46,010 nucleotides of DNA from Nitrospirales bacterium (GTDB taxonomy: Bacteria; Nitrospirota; Nitrospiria; Nitrospirales; UBA8639): NCBI GenBank assembly GCA_029261355.1, contig JAJDBM010000033.1:1-46010 (forward strand). Direction: 5' to 3'. The position numbers and the translations under genes are program-made. Under the pieces are notes generated by a model. The model had not been told where the DNA came from, did no database searches, and was given only the letters and a program-made list of their open reading frames with translations. Below, one piece after another: positions 9,997-17,175 of the stretch. Position 1 is the first letter of the stretch. The number at the start of each line of letters is the position of its first letter.

Positions 9997-10256
9997 CTCG
10001 GTGGGAGGGTTTCTTGTCCGGGAAAAGTTTCTGCCTTATGGGGTTCCAGTTCATCCTTTCACCGCTCAATCAACGTGCCACTCACGCCTAAACTTCGTTC
10101 AGCAGCCGCACAACTGGAGCTATGTTCCACCACCACCGCGATCGCTTCCTGCTTAAATTCCCAATTGTGATGCCTGCGTGTTCGCTTCATTCAACATCTC
10201 GTCTCGAATTATTATATAATCCTTAACTCGGTGTCCGATATTCCAGGGGAAGATCA
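9997..10256 (-). pseudogene. Dead right end of the IS3-family element, with truncated orfA
   Basis: This segment aligns base for base with the right end of the intact element (constant offset 3003; 10256 corresponds to 13259). It covers the terminal repeat and the first ~65 codons of orfA, whose start corresponds to 10190. The frame begins M-K-R-T-R-R-H-H but has an in-frame TGA where the intact copy has TGG. Similarity fades before 9997. It is a decayed copy of the same element, 53 bases upstream of the SulP gene, and may influence that gene's expression. Confidence 0.85.
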
Positions 10257-10309
10257 AGCATTACCAGTACGGATTAGTTTTCAAGCATACGATAGAGGAA
10301 ACCATATCC

Positions 10310-11908
10310 ATGAGTATGTCATCCGATTCTACTGAAATCCCCCAAGGGAATCTTGACGGGTTTAAAACCCATGCCAAGAACGATATCCTCTCTGGATTTT
10401 TAGTTTTTCTTATTGCGTTGCCGCTGTGCCTGGGAATTTCCCTGGCTTCAGGATATCCCGCGGTGGCAGGCATCTTTACGGCCATCGTTGGCGGTCTCGT
10501 TGCCACCTTCCTGAGCAATGCAGAACTGACGATTAAGGGACCTGCTGCTGGTTTGATTGTGATTGCATTAGGTTGCGTTCAGGATTTTGGGTTTACGGGC
10601 GGAGAAGACCCGGCAAAGGATTTCCAGGCCTATCGTTTGGCGTTGGGTGTTGGGGTTGTGGCAGGCGTATACCAAATTGTACTCGGACTTTTTCGCGTAG
10701 GGATCCTTGTCAAGCTTTTCCCGAAAGCGGCGATTCACGGTTTGCTGGCTTCCATTGGAATCATCATCATCGCCAAACAATTTCCTGTATTGATGGGATT
10801 GAATCCCAATGGGGCTCCTCTAGAATTGCTCGCTGGTATCCCTTCTTTTGTCATGAACATGAACCCGAAAGTTGCGTTCATTGGAATGATGGGGCTTACT
10901 ATTGTGGTGGTGTATAGCTATATAAAAAATCCAAAATTCAAGGTCATTCCCGCACCCATGTTGATGTTAATGATCACTGTTCCAATAGCCATATTTTTAG
11001 GAATTGGAGAGAAGGGTTCTTATACATTCAATCATCACATCTACGAACTCGGCGAAAAGTTTTTAGTCAATGTTCCAGGTAATTTGCTGAATGCCATAAC
11101 CTTTCCGGATTTTTCAGGAATCACCACGGAGACTGGAATTAAATATACGGTTCTTTTTGCGATCATTGGCAGTTTGGAGGGGATTCTCAGTGCAAAGGCT
11201 ATTGATGGGATCGATCCGTGGGGTCGAAAAACAAACCTGGATCGAGACTTATTGGCCACCGGTATCGCAAACACCCTGTCGGCTTTCATTGGTGGGTTGC
11301 CCATGATTTCTGAAATTGTTCGAAGTAAAGCCAATATTGATAACGGGGCAAGAACCCGGTTTGCCAATTTTCACCACGGGATGTTTTTACTTCTATGTGT
11401 TGCATTGATTCCAGGGGGCATTAATCAAATTCCTCTCGCTGCGTTGGCAGCGTTATTGGTTATCACAGGATTTCGTCTGGCTTCTCCCAACGAGTTTGTG
11501 TCTGTGTATCGTGAGGGAAAAGACGAGTTCATCATTTTTGTCTCTACCATATTGGGTGTACTCGCGACTGACCTTTTATTGGGATTAGCCATTGGCATTG
11601 GAGTCAAAATTGTCATCCATTTAATTCGCGGCGGTTCCATCTTCAGATTGAATGCCAAAATCATTCATGAAAGGGATCAGTCTGTCACGATTTTATTACG
11701 AGGTTCAATTATTTTCAGCTCATGGATTCCTCTAAGAAAACAACTTGATCGTTTCTTTCTGGAAGGGAAGCGGGTCACCTTGGATATGACAGAAACGAAA
11801 CTTGTGGACCGTAGGGTCAGGTCAAAGATTGACGAGTGGATAAGGAAATTCAGAGAAAACGGCCTTGAGTTGTCAGTGCGAGCCAGCATGACATCACTCG
11901 ATGAGTGA
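10310..11908 (+). CDS. SulP-family inorganic anion transporter with C-terminal STAS-like domain
   Basis: This 532-residue inner-membrane protein is mostly hydrophobic helices. The SulP N-terminal signature is near residues 28-85 (A-L-P-L-C-L-G-I-S-L-A-S-G, then a GPAAGL loop). A conserved core near 300-350 (R-D-L-L-A-T-G-I-A-N, GGLPMISEIVRSKANI, GARTR) is typical of the family. A shortened STAS-like domain (about 455-525) ends the protein, with D-M-T-E-T-K-L-V-D. Relatives carry sulfate, bicarbonate or other anions; the substrate cannot be chosen here. AGAGG at 10294-10298 precedes the ATG. The gene stands alone, bracketed by same-orientation copies of an IS3-family element. Confidence 0.9.
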   Translation: MSMSSDSTEIPQGNLDGFKTHAKNDILSGFLVFLIALPLCLGISLASGYPAVAGIFTAIVGGLVATFLSNAELTIKGPAAGLIVIALGCVQDFGFTGGEDPAKDFQAYRLALGVGVVAGVYQIVLGLFRVGILVKLFPKAAIHGLLASIGIIIIAKQFPVLMGLNPNGAPLELLAGIPSFVMNMNPKVAFIGMMGLTIVVVYSYIKNPKFKVIPAPMLMLMITVPIAIFLGIGEKGSYTFNHHIYELGEKFLVNVPGNLLNAITFPDFSGITTETGIKYTVLFAIIGSLEGILSAKAIDGIDPWGRKTNLDRDLLATGIANTLSAFIGGLPMISEIVRSKANIDNGARTRFANFHHGMFLLLCVALIPGGINQIPLAALAALLVITGFRLASPNEFVSVYREGKDEFIIFVSTILGVLATDLLLGLAIGIGVKIVIHLIRGGSIFRLNAKIIHERDQSVTILLRGSIIFSSWIPLRKQLDRFFLEGKRVTLDMTETKLVDRRVRSKIDEWIRKFRENGLELSVRASMTSLDE

Positions 11909-12045
11909 TTTTACTATCGTAGCGTGTAGATGTGAAAAGGCCGCCCCTGGTGGGAGAGGAGTTATTTTTGAATTCTCACTGCAAAAGGCATGAACCCTTG
12001 CGGGCATGAGGCCATTGATCTTCCCCCACGGGACCGGACACAAAG

Positions 12046-12900
12046 TTAAGCTGCCTGTTCAAATACTATCGGGGTCTGATATCCGATAGCGGAATGCCTT
12101 CTTTGCCGATTGTAATACGTTTCGATGTACTCAAAAATACTGACTTTCGCCATGCGGCGCGTCGTGTATCGCATTCGATGAACGAGTTCGACTTTCAGCG
12201 TGTGAAAGAAACTTTCTGTGACGGCGTTATCGTAGCAGGTCGCCCTGCGCCCCATGCTACAACGCAACTGATTGTTCGCCATCAATCGCTGATAGCGTTT
12301 TGAGCAATACTGACTGCCACGATCAGAGTGGAGAATGATGTCCTTTGGAAAGCCCCGACGGAATAACGCCATGCTCAAGGCGTCACACACCAATTGTTGT
12401 GTCATGCGTCGGTTCATCGACCATCCTACAATCGCTCGTGAATACAAATCCATCACCACGGCCAAATAGAGCCACCCCTCGTTCGTCCAGACATAGGTGA
12501 TATCACTGGTCCATTTCTGATTCGGAGCCTCCGCACGAAAGTCCTGTTTGAGCAGATCGGGTGCGACTGGGTTTGCATGAGTCGAATCAGTCGTCACTTT
12601 GAATTTCCTCGCCTGAATCGCCTTCAGTCCGAGTAGGCGCATCCTGCGGCTAATGCGATTTTCGCTACACCGGAGGCCCTCATGGTGTAAGGTTTTCGTG
12701 ATCCGTGGCGCGCCATAGCGTTGCCGATGTTCCCCAAAGATCTCGCGTATCCGTCTATCTAGGTTATGGGGCGAGCTCACGCGCTGCCTCTGCTCACGCG
12801 CGATCCAGTCATAATATCCACTTCGAGAGACGTCCAGAATGTCACACATGAGGGTGACGGGCCAGGCCTTCTTCTGCTCATCAATCAATTGATATCTCAT
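12046..12900 (-). CDS. IS3-family transposase OrfB (DDE catalytic subunit)
   Basis: This 284-residue protein has an rve-type DDE core: D133 in TSDITY, D193 in HSDRGSQY and E229 in the N-A-V-T-E-S-F motif, with 35 residues between the second D and the E. The HTH_21-type region (about 45-100) contains R-Y-G-A-P-R-I, and the C-terminal Y-N-x-x-R-R-H-S-A-I motif is present. It has no separate ribosome site; it overlaps orfA by 4 bases in the -1 frame, so it is probably made as an OrfAB fusion by frameshifting. The reading frame is intact. Confidence 0.95.
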   Translation of the reverse strand: MRYQLIDEQKKAWPVTLMCDILDVSRSGYYDWIAREQRQRVSSPHNLDRRIREIFGEHRQRYGAPRITKTLHHEGLRCSENRISRRMRLLGLKAIQARKFKVTTDSTHANPVAPDLLKQDFRAEAPNQKWTSDITYVWTNEGWLYLAVVMDLYSRAIVGWSMNRRMTQQLVCDALSMALFRRGFPKDIILHSDRGSQYCSKRYQRLMANNQLRCSMGRRATCYDNAVTESFFHTLKVELVHRMRYTTRRMAKVSIFEYIETYYNRQRRHSAIGYQTPIVFEQAA

Positions 12901-13193
12901 GTGCTTTCCTTGGCGAAGAAGGCCGTGGCTTTTTTTAAGATGTCACGCTCCATCCGCAACCGACGATTCTCCGATTCGAGCTCATGGATCCGCTGTCGCT
13001 CAGAGGTACGCTTCCCTTGTCCGGGAAAGGCTTCCGCCTTTTGGGTTTCCAATTCGTTCTTCCACCGCCCAATCAACGCGCCACTCACACCTAAACTCCG
13101 CCCAGCGGCGGTACAACTGTAGCCATGCTCCACCACCAACGCGACCGCTTCTTGTTTAAATTCCCGACTATGATGCCTGCGTGTTCGCTTCAT
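12897..13193 (-). CDS. IS3-family transposase OrfA (HTH DNA-binding subunit)
   Basis: This 98-residue protein has an HTH_Tnp_1 region from the start (K-R-T-R-R-H-H-S-R-E-F-K-Q-E-A-V-A-L), followed by R-S-L-G-V-S-G-A-L-I-G-R-W. A C-terminal leucine-zipper-like helix ends E-S-E-N-R-R-L-R-M-E-R-D-I-L-K-K-A, typical of IS3 OrfA. Length and layout are normal. The protein recognises the element ends and is fused to OrfB after a -1 frameshift. Confidence 0.94.
   Translation of the reverse strand: MKRTRRHHSREFKQEAVALVVEHGYSCTAAGRSLGVSGALIGRWKNELETQKAEAFPGQGKRTSERQRIHELESENRRLRMERDILKKATAFFAKEST
12930..12936 (-). promoter_or_regulatory. Slippery A7 site for programmed -1 frameshift in the IS3 element
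   Basis: On the minus strand a run of seven A followed by G lies near the end of orfA, in the register A-AAA-AAA. A -1 slip here reads straight into the orfB frame without an intervening stop. This is the usual way IS3 elements make the OrfAB transposase; its use here is inferred. Confidence 0.75.
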
Positions 13194-13280
13194 TTAACAC
13201 CTCGCTTTGAATTATTATATAATTCTTAACTCGGTGTCCGATATCGTGGGGGAAGATCACATTTAATTTCCCGCAACAAG

Positions 13281-14480
13281 TCAGTCTTTATCTTGTGACT
13301 TCTCTTTCTGCAATCGATCCAAAAGTTGGTTAAAACTTTGACTCAAGGTGCCTAATTCATTTCGGGAATGGACTGGGAGGCGTTTTTTTTCGTGATTTCC
13401 ATGAGCCAGTTCATCTGCCAGTTTGCAGACATCCAGGATGGGTTCGCTGATTGAGCGAGTAATGTTTGCCCCCAACACGCCGCTGATCAGTGCCGCCGTA
13501 AAAAACAATGCCACCAAAAGAACAATTAAATAATGAGTGCTGCTGGAAATCTTCTCAACATCATTTTCCAGCAATTGCTCCTGAACCGTCGTCATTTCAT
13601 TCAAGAGTTCCTTGATTCGAAAGGCTAATGGGGCAGCCTCAGTTTTCACCCAATAATTAGCCCGATTCCAATCTTCTCCTGACCGAATTCGGATAATTTC
13701 TTTCAGTAAAGGATCGAACTGATTGAGTCCACTTTGCAGGGATTCAAAATTTTTCAACTGCTTTTTACTTAAGTTGTTTGCATGCTCCTTTAATGCGTCC
13801 AGCGACGCAGCACTTTTCCCCCAGTTTTCCAGAGATTCCTTTTTAAATTCTTGTTTGCCAGATAACAAAAACTCGTCGGCTCTTTCCAAAGCCAGGCTGG
13901 TTGTCGTCTCTATAGTAGCGAGAATTTCTATCAGTCGCCTATTTTGTGGAGTAATCTTGCCTTTCATATTCTGCTTGATCATTTGAGAAACGGTTGCCAC
14001 GATGGTTTTTTCCAAAGGTTCCGCTTGATCAAATAGAATTTTTTGTGCAGGAGAATTTTCCGGGGTTCGTGCGATATCTTCAATGTTCTGTTGGACCTTG
14101 TTAAAATCATCGATTTCTTTTTCGATGGTTTTTAACCGGGCCTTATTTTCCGGATCTGTCCAGTGGGGAGCAAGCTGATGCATCTGCTTCAGGGATGGGT
14201 TGATTTGTTCTGCCCAGGCAAGAGCTCGTTCTGTCTGGAATTTTTGATCTCCCAGGAGAATCCACCCACGCAGTGAAGCCAGGGAATGGTTGATACCATT
14301 TAACATCATAAGACTGGCATGAGCCGTGGGAGTTCGAAGGTCGACAACCCTCTTAGTGATAACCTCCATACTTTTTACTTGCTGAATGGTGAGCAATACC
14401 ACTCCCATTAAAATAAGTGTGGTGGCCCCAAAACCCAACCCCACTTTCTTCCCAATCGTCATATCCCTAAAATTAAACAT
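13281..14480 (-). CDS. HBM-HAMP receptor-like protein without signalling domain
   Basis: This 399-residue membrane protein has a first membrane helix at about 12-32 and a large all-helical periplasmic region of about 280 residues, consistent with a helical bimodular (HBM) sensor. A second membrane helix (316-340) and a HAMP domain (about 341-393, with S-E-P-I and R-N-E-L-G-T-L-S) follow. It then stops after a short charged tail, with no chemotaxis MA domain, kinase or GGDEF. The stop lies 22 bases before the IS3 element. The DNA beyond the other end of the element does not continue the gene, so the IS did not simply split it. A purine-rich GGGGGTT precedes the ATG. It may be a natural output-less sensor or a truncated chemoreceptor. 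Confidence 0.8.
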   Translation of the reverse strand: MFNFRDMTIGKKVGLGFGATTLILMGVVLLTIQQVKSMEVITKRVVDLRTPTAHASLMMLNGINHSLASLRGWILLGDQKFQTERALAWAEQINPSLKQMHQLAPHWTDPENKARLKTIEKEIDDFNKVQQNIEDIARTPENSPAQKILFDQAEPLEKTIVATVSQMIKQNMKGKITPQNRRLIEILATIETTTSLALERADEFLLSGKQEFKKESLENWGKSAASLDALKEHANNLSKKQLKNFESLQSGLNQFDPLLKEIIRIRSGEDWNRANYWVKTEAAPLAFRIKELLNEMTTVQEQLLENDVEKISSSTHYLIVLLVALFFTAALISGVLGANITRSISEPILDVCKLADELAHGNHEKKRLPVHSRNELGTLSQSFNQLLDRLQKEKSQDKD

Positions 14481-15080
14481 CTCAACCCCCGAAAATTAAC
14501 CCACCCTGAAATCCCTTGAATCTAACGATTCATCAACTCCTACGTTGTCGCAAGGAGAAGGAATTTATCAAAATATGTAGTTATTATCATAGCAATACTT
14601 AAAGTCTTACTAAAGTCATAGTTTTAGTTTCTCCCGATCCATTTGCTAGACATTGTAAAATGTGGCGCATATCTTCCCTCTCTCTGTCTCGTCATTCATC
14701 GTTTAACCATTCTAACCATTATTTGAAATTTCGAAAAATTTATTGATTCAGGAATCAACCCTGGAATAAATATTGTAGGCCCCCATCTAGCAGAATCCGG
14801 TCAAGTGGAAAAACGTCTCCTGCTCTTTTGTCGTCGTAGGTTCTTCGTCTCAACTGCTGTTATGCCTCGAACGATGAGGTCCCGACTGCCTCCGGCAAGG
14901 GGCTCAGAAAGGGGGTAAAGTTGCTTGCGTTAGAATATGACCACGACAACCTAGATATGATACCGAGGGAGACATGGCAAGAAGGCACTAACCACCAGAT
15001 GAGACGTTTAGACTTGAATGGCACTGAGGGACAAGATAAGGTGAAAAAATATCATTCATCTCTCGCAAAGGAGTATAACA
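14481..15080. other. Intergenic region with a fragment of the MITE-like terminus
   Basis: This 600-base gap separates divergent genes. A single terminus fragment of the repeat family (GGGGTAAAGTTGCTTGCGTT, from 14912) is present without its partner. The AT-rich part at 14570-14780 may hold promoters for the receptor gene, but no consensus pair is convincing. Confidence 0.5.
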
Positions 15081-15518
15081 GTGGCAGCCTTATTTCATGT
15101 GGCGTTTCCCATGAAAAACCTTGAAGCAACGAAGCGGTTTTATGTGGAAGGACTCGGCTGTGCCTTAGGACGAGAATCCAACGTGGCCTTGACGCTGAAT
15201 CTTGGAGGCCATCAAATCGTGGCCCAGATGACTTCTGAGCCAGTAGAGAAACCGCGCAGTATTTATCCCCGCCATTTTGGGCTTGTGTTGACATCGAAGG
15301 AAGAATGGCAAGGGATCGTGGATCGCGCAAAAGACCAGCAGCTGTCTTTCTTCAAAGAACCCAACATTCGGTTTTCAGGATCGCCACTGGAACACCACAC
15401 ATTCTTTTTAGAAGACCCAGCGCATAATTTACTGGAGTTCAAGCATTACACTCATGAATCGGCGATATTCGGAGAACGAGAATTTAGTGATGTAGGAGAT
15501 GCCGACGAGCCGCGATAA
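15081..15518 (+). CDS. VOC (glyoxalase/bleomycin-resistance superfamily) protein
   Basis: This 145-residue single-unit VOC protein has the opening F-H-V-A-F-P-M-K-N-L-E-A-T-K-R-F-Y and a central R-H-F-G-L-V-L. The closing F-L-E-D-P-A-H-N-L-L-E-F-K follows. H6, H65 and the glutamate in L-L-E-F are placed as metal ligands are in this fold. Family members are metal-dependent lyases, dioxygenases or binding proteins; the substrate is unknown. AAAGGAG at 15067-15073, seven bases before the GTG, decides this start. It stands alone upstream of the SOUL lipoprotein gene. Confidence 0.87.
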   Translation: MAALFHVAFPMKNLEATKRFYVEGLGCALGRESNVALTLNLGGHQIVAQMTSEPVEKPRSIYPRHFGLVLTSKEEWQGIVDRAKDQQLSFFKEPNIRFSGSPLEHHTFFLEDPAHNLLEFKHYTHESAIFGEREFSDVGDADEPR

Positions 15519-15643
15519 CGAGACGTTCCTGGGTCTTGAGCAAGAACCATCAACCTGAGCTCGGCTCCAGTTTACGTGAGATTTTCCAGATCTAAGAACC
15601 ATAAAAAAGACATGACAAATTTCCCACAAATAGGATGACCAAG

Positions 15644-16234
15644 ATGAGCATCTCTCGACGTTCACTATTTCCGTGCCTCTGTGCTCTGATTCTCTCGGGG
15701 TGCTCAGTCTTTGGACAGACCGGTGTGGACGTTGCGCCCTATAAGGTCTTGGAGAAAGTTCGTAACATTGAGGTGCGGCATTACGAACGTTTGGTCTTGG
15801 TCTCCACGGCTATGCCGAGTGGCATGGAGGAGCAAAGAAGTCCTTTTCGCAAATTATTTGATTATATTTCGGGAAACAATGATGTGATGAAAGAAATACC
15901 CATGACGGCACCTGTCTTGATTGAGCAACAAAATGACTCGGCTAAGTCGATGTCTTTTGTTCTACCAGATTTTTATTCATTCGAGACCGTCCCTATTCCC
16001 AAAGACCCCGCAGTACAGGTTGATGAACTTGTAGATTATACTGTAGCCGCCATCACGTTTAGCGGCTCTTTTGAGCAAGATTCCATTCATACGCACACAC
16101 AGATCCTCGAACAATGGATTGCCCAACACGGATTAATAAAAAAGGGACCAGTGATCGCTGCTGGCTATAATCCACCCTTTACTCTTCCCGCCTTTCGAAG
16201 AAACGAAGTGTTAATTCCAATTGTCAAACCATAA
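15644..16234 (+). CDS. SOUL family haem-binding lipoprotein
   Basis: The mature region has the SOUL/HEBP pattern: Y-K-V-L-E-K-V-R-N-I-E-V-R-H-Y near the start, then E-I-P-M-T-A-P-V in the middle and Y-N-P-P-F-T-L-P-A-F-R-R-N-E-V near the end. A short basic n-region and a lipobox LSGC (cysteine at residue 20 from this start) predict a lipoprotein anchored in the envelope. AGGA at 15632-15635 fits the ATG at 15644 better than the ATG at 15635. SOUL proteins bind haem or porphyrins; a role in tetrapyrrole handling in the periplasm is inference. Confidence 0.88.
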   Translation: MSISRRSLFPCLCALILSGCSVFGQTGVDVAPYKVLEKVRNIEVRHYERLVLVSTAMPSGMEEQRSPFRKLFDYISGNNDVMKEIPMTAPVLIEQQNDSAKSMSFVLPDFYSFETVPIPKDPAVQVDELVDYTVAAITFSGSFEQDSIHTHTQILEQWIAQHGLIKKGPVIAAGYNPPFTLPAFRRNEVLIPIVKP

Positions 16235-16363
16235 ACCTCCTCACTCCCTGTCAGCATTCGCTTATTAAGGAATAAGATCAAGGAAAACTAGAAGGTAGAC
16301 AATCCTTCTGCAATCATGAGATAACAACTTTTCGATCATTTTCAAACTAATAGGAGACTCGAT

Positions 16364-16642
16364 ATGTCCAAAGCACGCGCCCGACACATTTTAGTAGCCA
16401 CGAACGAAGCTTGTGAAAACATCAAAACACAGATTGAAGGCGGTTCTGACTTTGCAGAGCTTGCCAAAGAGCATTCGTCCTGCCCTTCAGGAAAACAAGG
16501 TGGGGATCTCGGAGAGTTTGGCCCAGGTCAAATGGTTCCGGAATTTGATAAGGTTGTGTTTAATGAAGAAGTCGGGAAAGTTCACGGCCCCGTGAAAACA
16601 CAATTTGGCTATCACCTCCTCGAAATCACCAGCCGCACCTAG
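16364..16642 (+). CDS. Small parvulin-type peptidyl-prolyl isomerase
   Basis: This 92-residue protein is essentially one rotamase domain. The family landmarks are A-R-H-I-L-V near the start, then F-A-E-L-A-K-E-H-S-S-C-P-S-G-K-Q-G-G-D-L-G-E-F, then M-V-P-E-F-D and the final T-Q-F-G-Y-H-L-L-E. There is no signal peptide, so it should be cytoplasmic like E. coli Par10/PpiC. AGGAG lies 8-10 bases upstream of the ATG. It catalyses cis-trans isomerisation of prolyl bonds during folding; its clients are unknown. Confidence 0.93.
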   Translation: MSKARARHILVATNEACENIKTQIEGGSDFAELAKEHSSCPSGKQGGDLGEFGPGQMVPEFDKVVFNEEVGKVHGPVKTQFGYHLLEITSRT

Positions 16643-17175
16643 TCAACGATCGTATACAGAGGTCTTTCTCGGGTAACTCTTGAGATTCTCTCCGAGAAAG
16701 ATCTCAATCCTTCTTCTACCTACCAAAGCGCTTTCATCCCTTGGTCTGCCATTCAAAAACTGGCTCTGCCTTCATCCGAAATGCTTTGATATTTTGTATC
16801 GCGACCTTGAGAAATCCCCAGAGACACCTGACATTTCCCCCTGGCCTCTTCTCAATAGGCAACATTCCAAGCTAATCCAATTTGAGGGAAAACTCACCCT
16901 TATGATTACCCACCTAGAAATACAAAAGAAGAACAGTGATAGAGAAAGAACTGTAAAAGATTATAAGCTAAACTACATAATTTGTAGCCTTTCCTTATCT
17001 TTCTTGTGATTACCAACCGATACATCGTAATATTCACAAATACCTGAAACAACTAAAAGACCTTCGCTCTCGTACTATTTGGCTCAAAGACTACGCCCGG
17101 GCCACAGTCGTTCAATGTGCGGGAAGACATAGCGGCTCCAGCCAATTGCGATAGCATGACTTCAAGGAGGGATCA
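16643..17175. other. Intergenic region upstream of the NHL cluster
   Basis: This 533-base gap starts with a hairpin after the parvulin gene (listed separately) and ends with the strong ribosome site AAGGAGG at 17164-17170 for the TTG start of the NHL gene. A 109-codon frame at 16680 has no recognisable domain and overlaps the hairpin, so I do not call it. Confidence 0.55.
16663..16701 (+). terminator. Hairpin after the parvulin gene, possible terminator
   Basis: TCTTTCTCGG (16663-16672) and CCGAGAAAGA (16692-16701) form a perfect 10-bp stem with a 19-base loop, 20 bases after the stop codon. A solid T run is missing, so intrinsic termination is uncertain. Confidence 0.4.

Larger units (their letters stand above)
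9472..10309. other. Intergenic region with repeat and IS remnants
   Basis: Between the kinase and the sulP-type gene lie a half copy of the MITE-like element and a dead right end of the IS3-family element. Bases 9843-9996 between them show nothing recognisable. The last 50 bases carry the sulP ribosome binding site. Confidence 0.6.
12016..13259 (-). mobile_element. Intact IS3-family insertion sequence (1244 bp)
   Basis: Imperfect terminal inverted repeats begin TGATCTTCCCCCACG at the left (12016) and end with the inverse at 13259, so the element starts TG and ends CA as IS3 elements do. A 3-bp target duplication CAT lies outside both ends (12013-12015 and 13260-13262). orfA and orfB are on the minus strand, overlap by 4 bases and share an A7 slippery run. 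All features of a functional copy are present. A decayed right end of the same element lies at 9997-10256. Confidence 0.93.

Noticed and set aside
16680-17009. 109-codon frame after the parvulin gene
   Set aside because: Overlaps a hairpin, no ribosome site and no domain.
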